This document shows positions 19,297-28,353 of a stretch of DNA of 64,000 nucleotides, piece by piece. The notes beneath the pieces were generated by a model. The model worked only from the letters and a program-made list of their open reading frames with translations, did no database searches and was not told the DNA's origin. The position numbers and the translations under genes were made by a program. Each line of letters opens with the position of its first letter. Position 1 is the stretch's first letter. Location of the stretch: the NCBI GenBank assembly GCA_017550165.1, contig JAFZQH010000021.1, positions 1-64,000 of the forward strand, written 5' to 3'. Source of the stretch: Lachnospiraceae bacterium. Lineage in GTDB: Bacteria > Bacillota > Clostridia > Lachnospirales > Lachnospiraceae.

Positions 19297-21741
19297 ATGA
19301 TAGAGATTGATTATGTGAGACTGGTGGTTATGGCCGTTTTGCCCATACTGGTATCGGTCGTTATAGATATAATAAGAAAAAATAAGGGCTTTGAGCGCTT
19401 GAACTATATGGCAGGACAGGCGATCATAGGCGTTGTCTTTGGTATCTGCGCCTGCCTTGCCACGGAGTTCGGCATTAAGATAGGAGGAGCAACTGTCAAT
19501 GTCAGAGACGCTGCTCCTCTTTGCGCGGGTTTATTCTTCGGAGCTCCCGCAGGAGTTATAGCAGGTCTTATCGGTGGTATCGAGCGGTGGTTTGCCGTAC
19601 TGTGGGGCGCAGGAATGTACACCCGGATCGCCTGTACAGTATCTACTATAGTTGCAGGCGTCACGGCAGCAGTTGTGCGTAAGAACATATTAAATGACAG
19701 GCGTCCCAACTGGCTTTGGTCTTATGTTATAGCCACGGTGGTAGAGATATTCCATATGCCTATGATCTTTATCACCAATATGGATGATATCTCCAATGCC
19801 TTCTCGTTTGTAAAGATATGCTCTGTTCCCATGGTGCTTTTAAACGGTCTGGCGGTTCTCATAACCATAGTCATCCTTACCATAATGGACAGGAACTCGG
19901 AAGAGGAAAGGGAGACCCACAGGAATATTTCCAGGATATTTCAACGCTGGCTGCTTTTGTGCCTTATCATTGCTTTTGCTGTGATCACGTGGTTCATTTG
20001 GGTGCTTCAGACCAGGATGGTGGAGACTTCCACCCGGGAGACTCTCCTGCTTAACGTTACGGACGTTACCAACGATATATCAAAGGCGTCCGACCAGAAT
20101 ATGCTCTCCCTCACGAGACGTATAGCTGAAACGGTCAATGAGAAGACCGATCTGTCAAATGATGAGCTCCGTGACTACTGTAATATGTTCAAGGTGGATG
20201 AGATCAATATAATCCGTCAGGATGGCAAGATCATAGCATCCAGCGAGGATGATTTCCTTGGATATGATATGTTCTCCGGCGATCAGTCCACGGAGTTTAT
20301 GAAGAAATTAAAGGGCAACAATGAGTATGTCCAGGGCCTGCAGCCCATTTCCTATGATGCATCCCAGTTAAGAAAGTATGCCGGGGTTGTGGTAAAGGAC
20401 GGAAGGTTCCTTCAGGTGGGATATAATTCCGAATCAGTCCAGCAGGATCTTGCCCAGCAGGTTAACGGCATCACTCAGAACAGGCATATAGGACATAACG
20501 GATTTATATGCATATGCGACCAGAACGGCATCATCGTATCCGACCCCAATGGTAATGAGGGTAAGACATTGCCTGACATGGGCATAGGTATCGACCCCAC
20601 CGGTCTTGAGCCTGAACAGGTCATCCTTTCGGCCGTCAATGAGAAATCCGCATATATAATGACCGGACATACCGAAGGATATTCAATAATAGCAGTGTAC
20701 TTTTCCGATGAGGTTATCATAGAACGTGACATGTCCGTCTATGTTATGATCTTTATGGAGGTTATCCTTTTTGCCACCCTCTTTGTGGGAATATACTGGC
20801 TCCTTAACAAGCGGGTGGTTATGGATGTTAATAAGATCAATGAAGGCCTGAACAGGATAACGGAAGGGGATCTGGACGTAGTAGTGAATGTCCGCGACAG
20901 CAAAGAATTTGCCCATTTATCAGACGGTATAAATGATACTGTAGGCAAGTTGAAGGAGTACATAGCCGAGGCGGAGAACAAGGTGGCCCAGGAACTGCAG
21001 TACGCCAGAGACATACAGGCGGCCACACTGCCGTCCGTGTTCCCGGATTTCGTCCGGGGCAAGGCATTTGACATATATACCAGCATGGATCCCGCCAAGG
21101 AGGTAGGAGGAGACTTCTATGACTTCTTCATGATAGATAAGCACCGTTTTGCATTTCTGGTTGCAGACGTATCCGGCAAGGGGATCCCGGCGGCCATGTT
21201 CATGATGACGTCCAAGACCCAGATCAAGAGCCTTACCCAGCAGGGACTCTCGCCCGCAGAGATCATGACGGAGGCCAATGCCAGATTATGCGAGACCAAT
21301 GAGGCCGGCATGTTCGTTACGGTATGGATGGGTATACTTGATATCGATACAGGCGTGGTAACATACGTTAATGCAGGCCATAATCCACCGGTATTGCGGC
21401 ATAACGGAACCTATGATTATTTCAGGACAAGACCGGGGCTGGTACTTGCGGGAATGGACGGCGTCAAGTATAAGCAGGGTGAATTCCAGTTAAAGAAGGA
21501 TGATATATTCTTCCTGTATACCGACGGTGTTACGGAAGCCACTAACTCCGATAATGAACTCTTCGGAGAGGATCGGCTCCTCGAGGTATTGAATGACCTC
21601 TATGATGAGCCGGTTGAAGATATCGGAAGGATCGTCAAGAATTCGGTGGATGAGTTTACCGGTGATGCTCCGCAGTTTGATGATATCACCATGATGGTCA
21701 TCAGGTATAAGGCGGAGAATATAGAGATCATCCCGTCGTGA
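19297..21741 (+). CDS. LytS-type membrane sensor with Cache, HAMP and SpoIIE/RsbU PP2C phosphatase domains
   Basis: An 814-residue membrane phosphatase. Residues 1-205 form a 5TMR-LYT-like membrane domain with the hallmark RDAAPLCAGLFFGAPAGVIAG and GGIERW. A helix at about 217-238 leads into an extracellular Cache-like sensor (about 240-478), then a second helix (about 481-503), HAMP (about 505-560), a coiled coil, and a SpoIIE domain (about 585-814). The phosphatase shows GGDFYDFFMID, VADVSGKGIPAAMFM, NAGHNPP and YTDGVTEATN, which carry the metal-binding aspartates. Proteins of this kind act on anti-anti-sigma factors in partner-switching systems, but no such partner gene is in the window. 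ATG 19297 follows GGGGG; a further in-frame ATG at 19246 overlaps the promoter. Confidence 0.9.
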   Translation: MIEIDYVRLVVMAVLPILVSVVIDIIRKNKGFERLNYMAGQAIIGVVFGICACLATEFGIKIGGATVNVRDAAPLCAGLFFGAPAGVIAGLIGGIERWFAVLWGAGMYTRIACTVSTIVAGVTAAVVRKNILNDRRPNWLWSYVIATVVEIFHMPMIFITNMDDISNAFSFVKICSVPMVLLNGLAVLITIVILTIMDRNSEEERETHRNISRIFQRWLLLCLIIAFAVITWFIWVLQTRMVETSTRETLLLNVTDVTNDISKASDQNMLSLTRRIAETVNEKTDLSNDELRDYCNMFKVDEINIIRQDGKIIASSEDDFLGYDMFSGDQSTEFMKKLKGNNEYVQGLQPISYDASQLRKYAGVVVKDGRFLQVGYNSESVQQDLAQQVNGITQNRHIGHNGFICICDQNGIIVSDPNGNEGKTLPDMGIGIDPTGLEPEQVILSAVNEKSAYIMTGHTEGYSIIAVYFSDEVIIERDMSVYVMIFMEVILFATLFVGIYWLLNKRVVMDVNKINEGLNRITEGDLDVVVNVRDSKEFAHLSDGINDTVGKLKEYIAEAENKVAQELQYARDIQAATLPSVFPDFVRGKAFDIYTSMDPAKEVGGDFYDFFMIDKHRFAFLVADVSGKGIPAAMFMMTSKTQIKSLTQQGLSPAEIMTEANARLCETNEAGMFVTVWMGILDIDTGVVTYVNAGHNPPVLRHNGTYDYFRTRPGLVLAGMDGVKYKQGEFQLKKDDIFFLYTDGVTEATNSDNELFGEDRLLEVLNDLYDEPVEDIGRIVKNSVDEFTGDAPQFDDITMMVIRYKAENIEIIPS

Positions 21742-21790
21742 TATCGTAAGGGTGATAATGGAAAGTATGAAATGAAGGGAATTGCTTAAG

Positions 21791-22918
21791 ATGAAAAATA
21801 TAAAAATGATACTTACCGCAATGCTGATATCTGCATTGTGTTTAACCGGATGCGGAGGAACGGGGACCAGGGCGTCCTCCTCTGCAAAGTCTACTGCGGC
21901 CGTATCCTCATCAGAGGCTCACGGGACTCCATATTCGGAACCTAATAATGAAGCTACGGCGGAAAAAGCATATGTTAACGGTGATAATGTTAAATTCCGC
22001 ATAGGACCCGGAACAGACAAGGATGTTATAGAGACCCTTAAAAAGGGCACTGTGGTCGGGGTCATAGCCAAAGATAAAGATGCAGAAGGATGGTCGGAGA
22101 TCAAGTATAATGGGACCAGGGGTTATATAAGCAGTCAGTTCTTAAGCTCTTATGAACCCGAGCCTGACGGACCTTCCGTGGAGGACCCCACAAAGAATCC
22201 GTCTTCATCTGCAGCGGCGTCTTCTGCAACACCCTCCTCATCTGCCCGGCAGCCTTCCTCTTCGTCACAGTCCGGCGGCAGCACCGGGGGCGGGAGGATC
22301 GTATGCATTGATCCCGGGCACCAGGCCAAGGGCGACAGCACTCCCGAGCCCATAGGACCCGGCGCATCGGAGACCAAGGCCAGAGTTACGGGAGGAACTT
22401 CGGGAGTTGCTACGGGGCTGCCGGAATACAAGCTGACATTGCAGGTATCCTTAAAACTTCAGGCAGAGCTTTCGGCCAGAGGCTATACGGTGATCATGAC
22501 CAGGTCATCCGATAATGTCAACATAAGCAACAGTGAGAGAGCGGCTATTGCCAATAATGCCGGGGCAGGAGCCTTTATAAGGATCCATGCCAACGGGTCC
22601 ACCAACCAGTCTGCCCACGGAGCACTGACAATGTGCCAGACCGCATCCAATCCCTATAACGGCAGTCTTCACGGAAAGAGCTACGAACTGTCCAAAGCGG
22701 TACTCTCCGGCCTGGTATCGGCCACAGGCTGCGCAAGCCAGGGCGTCAGCCTGGTTGATAACATGAGTGGGATCAACTGGGCCAAGGTTCCCGTTACCAT
22801 AGTGGAGATGGGATATATGTCCAATCCGACGGAGGACAGAAATATGGCAGATCCGTCATATCAGTCAAAGATAGTTGCCGGGATCGCTAACGGGATCGAC
22901 GCATATTTCGGCAGATAA
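21791..22918 (+). CDS. Lipoprotein N-acetylmuramoyl-L-alanine amidase with SH3b domain
   Basis: A 375-residue cell-wall hydrolase. The signal peptide ends in a lipobox, ALCLTGC (Cys21). A Ser/Ala stretch leads to an SH3b domain (about 57-120, NVKFRIGPGTDKDVIETL, GWSEIKYNGTRGYISSQFL). A Ser/Pro/Ala linker follows, then Amidase_3 (about 169-375). The zinc ligands are visible as His in DPGHQ, Glu in LPEYKL and His in RIHANGS, and the catalytic Glu is in IVEMGYMSNP. The enzyme should cleave the bond between N-acetylmuramate and L-alanine. ATG 21791 is preferred because the ribosome site AAGGGA sits 10 bases upstream; the TTG at 21782 is too close to it. Confidence 0.9.
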   Translation: MKNIKMILTAMLISALCLTGCGGTGTRASSSAKSTAAVSSSEAHGTPYSEPNNEATAEKAYVNGDNVKFRIGPGTDKDVIETLKKGTVVGVIAKDKDAEGWSEIKYNGTRGYISSQFLSSYEPEPDGPSVEDPTKNPSSSAAASSATPSSSARQPSSSSQSGGSTGGGRIVCIDPGHQAKGDSTPEPIGPGASETKARVTGGTSGVATGLPEYKLTLQVSLKLQAELSARGYTVIMTRSSDNVNISNSERAAIANNAGAGAFIRIHANGSTNQSAHGALTMCQTASNPYNGSLHGKSYELSKAVLSGLVSATGCASQGVSLVDNMSGINWAKVPVTIVEMGYMSNPTEDRNMADPSYQSKIVAGIANGIDAYFGR

Positions 22919-22929
22919 GAAGGACGATC

Positions 22930-24264
22930 ATGAAGCTTGATTATAAACGTACATTTCTTGTGGGACTGGCCTTTATGTCCATCTGCATGTTCTGGCAGAT
23001 GTACGACAGCATAATCCCTCTCATATTGAGAAATACATTTCATTTAAACGATACGCTGTCAGGTGTCATAATGGCACTTGACAATGTGATCGCGCTTTTT
23101 TTGCTGCCCCTTTTCGGCAACGTTTCCGATAAATGCAATACGAAGATAGGCAAGAGAATGCCCTTTATTATCGGCGGAACGGCTGTTTCAGTGATACTGA
23201 TGACGTTCCTTCCCATTATCGATAATGTATACTTCGACAATCCTGCAGGAGGACTGCTTACGGGATTCATAATAATCCTGGCGCTGCTCCTGATCGCCAT
23301 GGGAACCTATCGTTCCCCTGCGGTGGCGCTGATGCCGGATGTTACCCCGAAGCCGCTGCGCTCCAAGGCAAATGCCGTGATCAATCTTATGGGGGCGGTG
23401 GGAGGCATCCTGTATCTTATCGTTACCAGCATCCTGTATTCCACCGCCAGGACAGCAGGACTGGCCCATGTGGATTACCGGCCCCTGTTCATAATAGTTC
23501 AGGTTACGATGATAATATCCGTAGCGGTCCTGTATATCACCATAAAGGAACCGAAGCTGGCAGCGGAATGTCAGGAATATGAAAAAGCGCATCCTGAGGA
23601 TGACCTTGAAGAAGTGGATGAATCAGGGATTTCATATACACCGAAGCCGGTAAAGCGTAGTCTTGCCTTTATCCTGATATCAATAGCATTGTGGTTTACG
23701 GGCTACAATGCCGTTACTACCGCATTTACAAAATATGCCCATGTCGAATGGGGGATGTCTCTGGGAGCTGCCGCCCTTTCCGTCACCATAGGAATGGCAG
23801 TAGCTATCGTTTCATATATCCCGATAGGAGAACTGGCATCAAGGGTAGGAAGGAAGAGGACCATAATCATCGGTTGTGCCATATTATCCATGTGTTTTTT
23901 GATCATGGCGGTCATTACCTTTGTCTTACATGCTTTTTCACCGGTCATATATGTGATATTTGCCTTTGTGGGATTCTCATGGGCGGCTATTAACGTCAAT
24001 TCATTGCCTATGGTGGTAGAGATGTGCAAAGGCGGAGAGATAGGCAAATACACCGGATATTACTATACATTTTCCATGGCGGCTCAGATCATTACGCCCA
24101 TTCTTTCGGGAGCTCTGCTCCAGTACGTGGGGTATTGGACCCTCTTCCCTTACGGAGCGGTTTTTGTGGGACTTTCCATAGTTACCATGCTTCAGGTTAA
24201 GCACGGCGATAACAGACCGAACATGCCGAAAGATAAACTGGAGATGTTCGAAGATCTTGATTAA
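22930..24264 (+). CDS. MFS permease of the glycoside/sugar cation symporter type
   Basis: A 444-residue transporter with twelve predicted membrane helices. The sequence FGNVSDKCNTKIGKRMPFII between helices 2 and 3 and GELASRVGRKRTIIIG after helix 8 are the two MFS loop-2/3 and 8/9 signatures. The overall pattern (long first half, RSPAVALMPDVTPKPLRSKANAVINLMG) resembles the SLC45 or GPH families that import disaccharides with a cation. Substrate not assignable. It starts 11 bases after the amidase gene and the GDPD gene follows after 8 bases, so the three are probably co-transcribed. Confidence 0.85.
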   Translation: MKLDYKRTFLVGLAFMSICMFWQMYDSIIPLILRNTFHLNDTLSGVIMALDNVIALFLLPLFGNVSDKCNTKIGKRMPFIIGGTAVSVILMTFLPIIDNVYFDNPAGGLLTGFIIILALLLIAMGTYRSPAVALMPDVTPKPLRSKANAVINLMGAVGGILYLIVTSILYSTARTAGLAHVDYRPLFIIVQVTMIISVAVLYITIKEPKLAAECQEYEKAHPEDDLEEVDESGISYTPKPVKRSLAFILISIALWFTGYNAVTTAFTKYAHVEWGMSLGAAALSVTIGMAVAIVSYIPIGELASRVGRKRTIIIGCAILSMCFLIMAVITFVLHAFSPVIYVIFAFVGFSWAAINVNSLPMVVEMCKGGEIGKYTGYYYTFSMAAQIITPILSGALLQYVGYWTLFPYGAVFVGLSIVTMLQVKHGDNRPNMPKDKLEMFEDLD

Positions 24265-24272
24265 AGGCAAAT

Positions 24273-25100
24273 ATGGACAATATAACTGTTTTAAGATGCA
24301 TTAATATAATAGTCCTGATCCTGATCCTTACGGGAGTCATATATCTTATATGCCTGCTATTCATGCGGCCGGGGAAACACAGAGAAGTAGGGCTCTTCTA
24401 CGGCCGGGAGTACGCCCACCGGGGCCTTCACGGAGACGGTGTGCCGGAAAACTCCATGCCTGCATTTCGAAGGGCTGTGGATGCGGGATACGGCGTGGAA
24501 CTTGACGTCCAGATGACAAAGGATGGGAAGCTGGTGGTATTCCATGATGCGACTCTGAAGAGGATGTGCGGTGTCGAAGGGTATCTACGGGATCGCACTT
24601 TTGACGAGCTGCAGGAGCTGCGTCTTTCCGGAACGGAGGAAAGGATCCCTTTATTCTCCGATGTGCTGGAGGTATTGGGCAATACCACGCTGGTATGCGA
24701 GATCAAACCGGATAACGGCGCAAGGAATTATCATTTTTGCGAAAAAGTATATGATGAGCTTAAGGGATACAGGGGCAATTATTGTATGGAAAGCTTCAGC
24801 CCCTTTATTACCGGATGGTTTAAAAAGCAGCACCCGGAGATCATCAGAGGGCAGCTTTCATGCCGCATGGGTAGCGATAGCGGAAGGGGTAGACTTGTTA
24901 ATTTCATCCTTACAAATATGCTGCTCAATTTCATATCCCGTCCGGACTTTATAGCATACAACTTCAAGGATATCGATACATGGGGTTACAGGACCGTAAA
25001 AAGAATATACAGGCCCTTCAGGATAGCATGGACTCCCAGAGGCCCGGAAGAGATAGGGGAAGCTAAGAAGGAATTCGAAACCATCATATTTGAAAAATAA
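24273..25100 (+). CDS. Membrane-anchored glycerophosphodiester phosphodiesterase
   Basis: A 275-residue protein with one N-terminal membrane helix (INIIVLILILTGVIYLICLL) and a GDPD domain. The catalytic blocks AHRGLHGDGVPENSMPAFRR, GVELDVQMTKDGKLVVFHD and CEIKPD are complete. The enzyme class hydrolyses glycerophosphodiesters to glycerol 3-phosphate and an alcohol. The anchor suggests the domain acts at or outside the membrane. The C-terminal half is short but ends with the usual WTPRGPEEI region. Confidence 0.88.
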   Translation: MDNITVLRCINIIVLILILTGVIYLICLLFMRPGKHREVGLFYGREYAHRGLHGDGVPENSMPAFRRAVDAGYGVELDVQMTKDGKLVVFHDATLKRMCGVEGYLRDRTFDELQELRLSGTEERIPLFSDVLEVLGNTTLVCEIKPDNGARNYHFCEKVYDELKGYRGNYCMESFSPFITGWFKKQHPEIIRGQLSCRMGSDSGRGRLVNFILTNMLLNFISRPDFIAYNFKDIDTWGYRTVKRIYRPFRIAWTPRGPEEIGEAKKEFETIIFEK

Positions 25101-25156
25101 TCGTATATTTTTGGTTGACACTGTGATATAATACATAGGCTGAGGAGGAATCGGAT

Positions 25157-25543
25157 ATGTCTAGATCTAAAGAAGAGGTTAAAAGCAAGATTTATGTTAT
25201 AAAAAAAGATGAGCTGGGACAGGTTGTCATCGCCGAGGAGGTCGTTGCCAAGATAGCGGGAATGGCTGCTCTGGAAGTAGACGGCGTAAGCGCCATGTCC
25301 GGTAACAGCACCACTGATATGATAGGCAAGCTCAGTAAGACCAGCCTGTCCAGAGGCGTTAGAGTGAGATTGGAAGACGGCGTGGTGAACATTGCCCTTA
25401 TCCTTGTCCTTACATACGATTGCAGTATCCCCAAGGTTTCCAAAGAGGTCCAGGAGAAGGTTAAGGCGGCTGTAGAGAACATGACGGGTCTTAAGGTTTC
25501 TGATGTTAACGTTAAGGTAGCGGGCGTAGGCCAGTCAAGATAG
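25157..25543 (+). CDS. Asp23/Gls24 family envelope stress protein
   Basis: A 128-residue Asp23/Gls24 protein. The core VVAKIAGMAALEVDGVSAMSG and the Val/Lys-rich C-terminal VSKEVQEKVKAAVENMTGLKV plus VNVKVAGV are characteristic. In Firmicutes members of this family attach to the membrane face and are linked to cell-envelope stress. It heads the conserved cluster asp23-nusB-xseA. The upstream region has a TATAAT (25127-25132) but the nearest TTGACA (25115) is only 6 bases away, so the -35 is unclear. The ribosome site is GAGGAGG. Confidence 0.88.
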   Translation: MSRSKEEVKSKIYVIKKDELGQVVIAEEVVAKIAGMAALEVDGVSAMSGNSTTDMIGKLSKTSLSRGVRVRLEDGVVNIALILVLTYDCSIPKVSKEVQEKVKAAVENMTGLKVSDVNVKVAGVGQSR

Positions 25544-25563
25544 GTTATTTTTGTTGATGATCA

Positions 25564-25592
25564 AGGGATGTCTGTCTGTACCGGACATCCCT
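25564..25592 (+). terminator. Hairpin between asp23 and nusB
   Basis: A 9-bp perfect stem (AGGGATGTC / GACATCCCT) with an 11-base loop is followed by CATGTTGTTTT. The T run is short, so it may act as a partial terminator or attenuator that lets some transcription into nusB. Confidence 0.55.
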
Positions 25593-25617
25593 CATGTTGT
25601 TTTAAGGAGAACATTTG

Positions 25618-26043
25618 ATGAGCAGACGAACAGAGCGGGAAGCCGTCTTTAAACTATTGTTCCGAAGAGAGTTCAACAGTGATGAAGAGATGATGGAGCA
25701 GCTTACATTCTTCTTTGATGAAGCTGAAGAGTCCGGCAGGCTTTCAGACAGGGAGAAAGAAGTGGTGGAAGAGAGGTATAACCGGGTGGCTGATAAGCTG
25801 CCGGAGGTGGATCTCATCATTTCCGAGAGGGCTGAAGGCTGGGATATATCCCGGATGGGCAAGGTGGATCTTGCCATTATCAGATTGGCGGTCTTTGAGA
25901 TCAGGTTCGATGATGACATACCGGATCTGGTGGCCATAGATGAGGCAGTAGAACTGGCGAAGAAGTACGGAGGAGACCAGTCCCCATCCTTTATCAACGG
26001 GGTCCTGGCAAGAGTAGTCAAAGATCCGGAGCAGAAGAATTGA
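25618..26043 (+). CDS. nusB: Transcription antitermination factor NusB
   Basis: A 141-residue NusB. The N-terminal helix SRRTEREAVFKLLFR, the middle WDISRMGKVDLAIIRLAVFEI and the end DQSPSFINGVLARVV match the family. NusB pairs with NusE (S10) on boxA of rRNA leader RNA. ATG 25618 has AAGGAGA 7 bases upstream. The stop overlaps the xseA start by 4 bases. Confidence 0.95.
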   Translation: MSRRTEREAVFKLLFRREFNSDEEMMEQLTFFFDEAEESGRLSDREKEVVEERYNRVADKLPEVDLIISERAEGWDISRMGKVDLAIIRLAVFEIRFDDDIPDLVAIDEAVELAKKYGGDQSPSFINGVLARVVKDPEQKN

Positions 26044-27254
26044 GTAATACCATCACAGTCAGCAAGATCACGGATTACATTAAGAATATAATGGATAATG
26101 ATCCCCTTCTTTCACGGGTAAGCGTTACCGGGGAGATATCCAATTGCAAATACCATTCCAGCGGGCATATTTACTTTACCCTGAAGGATGGTGAGGCGGC
26201 TCTGCCCGGTGCCATGTTTGCAGGTAAACGCTCGGGACTGAAGTTTCGATTGAAGGACGGTGATAAGGTCGTAGTCACCGGATCCATCAGTGTATATAAG
26301 GCTCAGGGTAAATACCAGCTATATGCGGACAGCATAGAGCCGGACGGTGAGGGTGAACTCTACGCCAGATTCCTTAAACTTAAAGCCGAACTTTCAGAGA
26401 TGGGAATGTTTGATGAAAGCTACAAGCAGCCTATCCCCGGACTGGTAAAGAGACTGGGAGTGGTGACGGCGCCTACGGGAGCGGCCGTCAGGGATATTAT
26501 CACGGTTTCCCGGTCAAGGAATCCCTATGTGGAGATCATCATATACCCTGCCCAGGTCCAGGGTGATGGGGCGGCAGAGAGCATAGCCCGCGGGATCAAA
26601 ACATTGGATGAGCTGGGGGATGTAGACCTTATAATAGCCGGAAGAGGCGGAGGATCCATAGAAGACCTGTGGGCATTCAACGAAGAGCTGGTGGCCAGAG
26701 CCATATTCGACTGCAGGACCCCGCTTATTTCAGCTGTGGGACATGAAACGGATTTTACCATAGCTGACTTTGTGGCAGATATGAGAGCAGCTACGCCTTC
26801 ACAGGCAGCGGAACTGGCAGTATGTGATATCAATGTGGTCCTGGGCCGTATAGATTACTTCCGGGAACGGTTGGGAGCCCTTATATCGGGGAGCTTAAGC
26901 AGATACAGAGAACGGACTAAGAACTTTGAACTGCAGATAGCCAGACGATCTCCCATGTCACGGCTGAATGAGCAGAGACATAAGGCGGCGTCACTGTCTG
27001 ACCGGATGGATGCAAGGATGAAGATGATCCTCTCCGATAAAAGAGGAAGGCTCGGGATGCTCTCGGCGTCTTTGGAGGGATCATCACCCTTAAAGAAGCT
27101 GTCCGGAGGATATTCTTACGTAAATGATGAGTCGGGACGTGCCGTAACGGGCATAAGAGGCATCTCTGAAGGTGACCGGTTGATGATCAATGTCACGGAC
27201 GGTGTTATACATACGGAAGTCAGAAGTACTGAGAGTATATCAAGAAAGGATTGA
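26040..27254 (+). CDS. xseA: Exodeoxyribonuclease VII large subunit
   Basis: A 404-residue XseA. An N-terminal OB-fold (VSVTGEISNCKYHSSGHIYFTLKD) precedes the catalytic region with GVVTAPTGAAVRDI, DVDLIIAGRGGGSIEDLW and SAVGHETDFTIADFVADMRAATPSQAAE, followed by the long helical part. With XseB it degrades single-stranded DNA to short oligonucleotides. It uses a TTG start that overlaps the nusB stop (4 bases), so its translation is coupled to nusB. Confidence 0.95.
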   Translation: MSNTITVSKITDYIKNIMDNDPLLSRVSVTGEISNCKYHSSGHIYFTLKDGEAALPGAMFAGKRSGLKFRLKDGDKVVVTGSISVYKAQGKYQLYADSIEPDGEGELYARFLKLKAELSEMGMFDESYKQPIPGLVKRLGVVTAPTGAAVRDIITVSRSRNPYVEIIIYPAQVQGDGAAESIARGIKTLDELGDVDLIIAGRGGGSIEDLWAFNEELVARAIFDCRTPLISAVGHETDFTIADFVADMRAATPSQAAELAVCDINVVLGRIDYFRERLGALISGSLSRYRERTKNFELQIARRSPMSRLNEQRHKAASLSDRMDARMKMILSDKRGRLGMLSASLEGSSPLKKLSGGYSYVNDESGRAVTGIRGISEGDRLMINVTDGVIHTEVRSTESISRKD

Positions 27255-27260
27255 CCTGAC

Positions 27261-27473
27261 ATGGCAGATAAGAAACCTACACTGGAAGACTCCTTTGAGA
27301 GACTTCAGGATATAGTTGATGATATGGAGAACCCGGATATACCCCTTGAGGATGCATTTGCAAAGTATAAAGAGGGAGTATTGCTGGTTAAACAATGTAA
27401 CGACATGATCGATAAGGTGGAGAAGGAAGTAAAGACCATTACGGATACGGGAGATCTTAATGAATTTCAATGA
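27261..27473 (+). CDS. xseB: Exodeoxyribonuclease VII small subunit
   Basis: A 70-residue XseB with the family pattern LEDSFERLQDIVDDMENPDI, LEDAFAKYKEGV and a C-terminal helix. It forms the multi-subunit arm of exonuclease VII with XseA. It starts 6 bases after xseA and overlaps ispA by 14 bases. Confidence 0.93.
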   Translation: MADKKPTLEDSFERLQDIVDDMENPDIPLEDAFAKYKEGVLLVKQCNDMIDKVEKEVKTITDTGDLNEFQ

Positions 27474-28350
27474 TGAATTAAAAAGGCGTATTGAGTACGT
27501 CAACAACCTTCTGGATGAATACGCTCCGGCAGAGGAAGGCTTTCAGAAGAACCTTATATCTGCCATGAACTATTCCCTCATGGGGCCCGGCAAGAGGCTC
27601 AGGCCCATATTCATGAAGGAGGCATACAGGATCTTCGGCGGAGAGGGAAAGGTGGTAGAGCCTTTTATGGCGGCCATTGAGATGATACATTCCTATTCCC
27701 TGGTCCATGATGATCTGCCGGCCATGGATGATGATGAATACCGGAGAGGCCGTAAGACCACCCATACGGTTTACGGTGAGGCTATGGCCATCCTGGCGGG
27801 GGATGCCCTGCTTAACTACGCATTTGAGACGGCTTTGAAGGCATACGATATAGAACCGGATAACCTCGGGATACCGGAGGCCTTAAAGGTCCTTGCGGGT
27901 AAGGCGGGAGTGTACGGTATGGCAGGCGGACAATCCGTAGACGTTGAGCTTACGGGAAAGACGCCGGATCGGGACACCCTGGATTTCATATACCGGCTGA
28001 AGACCGGAGCATTGATAGAAGCCTCCATGGTCATAGGAGCCATTCTGGCAGGAGCATCCGGTGAGGATGTGGAAAGGATAAGAAGGGCAGCGGCTGATAT
28101 AGGCCTGGCCTTTCAGATCAGGGACGATATCCTTGATGTGACAGGAGACCAATCGGTTACGGGGAAGCCCGTATTATCTGATGAGAAGAACAACAAGGTT
28201 ACATATGTGACTTTCGAAGGCATAGGACAATCCGAGAAAGACATTGCAAGGTTATCGAAGGAAGCAGCAGACATCATAGGATCCTTTTCGGATAATAGCA
28301 GCGATTTCCTGAAAGAGCTTGTGATCAGGCTGATCGACAGAGAGAAATAA
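27460..28350 (+). CDS. ispA: Geranylgeranyl/farnesyl diphosphate synthase
   Basis: A 296-residue trans-polyprenyl synthase. The first aspartate-rich motif is seen in HDDLPAMDDDEYRRG and the second in RDDILDVTGD, with GKRLRP and MAGGQSVD also conserved. It condenses isopentenyl diphosphate with allylic diphosphates to make farnesyl diphosphate, feeding undecaprenyl carrier synthesis. It overlaps xseB and is followed by dxs after 3 bases, coupling supply and use of isoprenoid units. The short-chain product class is by synteny and size; the exact chain length is not certain. Confidence 0.92.
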   Translation: MNFNDELKRRIEYVNNLLDEYAPAEEGFQKNLISAMNYSLMGPGKRLRPIFMKEAYRIFGGEGKVVEPFMAAIEMIHSYSLVHDDLPAMDDDEYRRGRKTTHTVYGEAMAILAGDALLNYAFETALKAYDIEPDNLGIPEALKVLAGKAGVYGMAGGQSVDVELTGKTPDRDTLDFIYRLKTGALIEASMVIGAILAGASGEDVERIRRAAADIGLAFQIRDDILDVTGDQSVTGKPVLSDEKNNKVTYVTFEGIGQSEKDIARLSKEAADIIGSFSDNSSDFLKELVIRLIDREK

Positions 28351-28353
28351 GAT

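Noticed and set aside
25115-25132. Sigma-A promoter TTGACA/TATAAT before asp23
   Set aside because: The two boxes are only 6 bases apart, so they cannot form a standard promoter together. TATAAT alone may be real but no -35 partner is evident.
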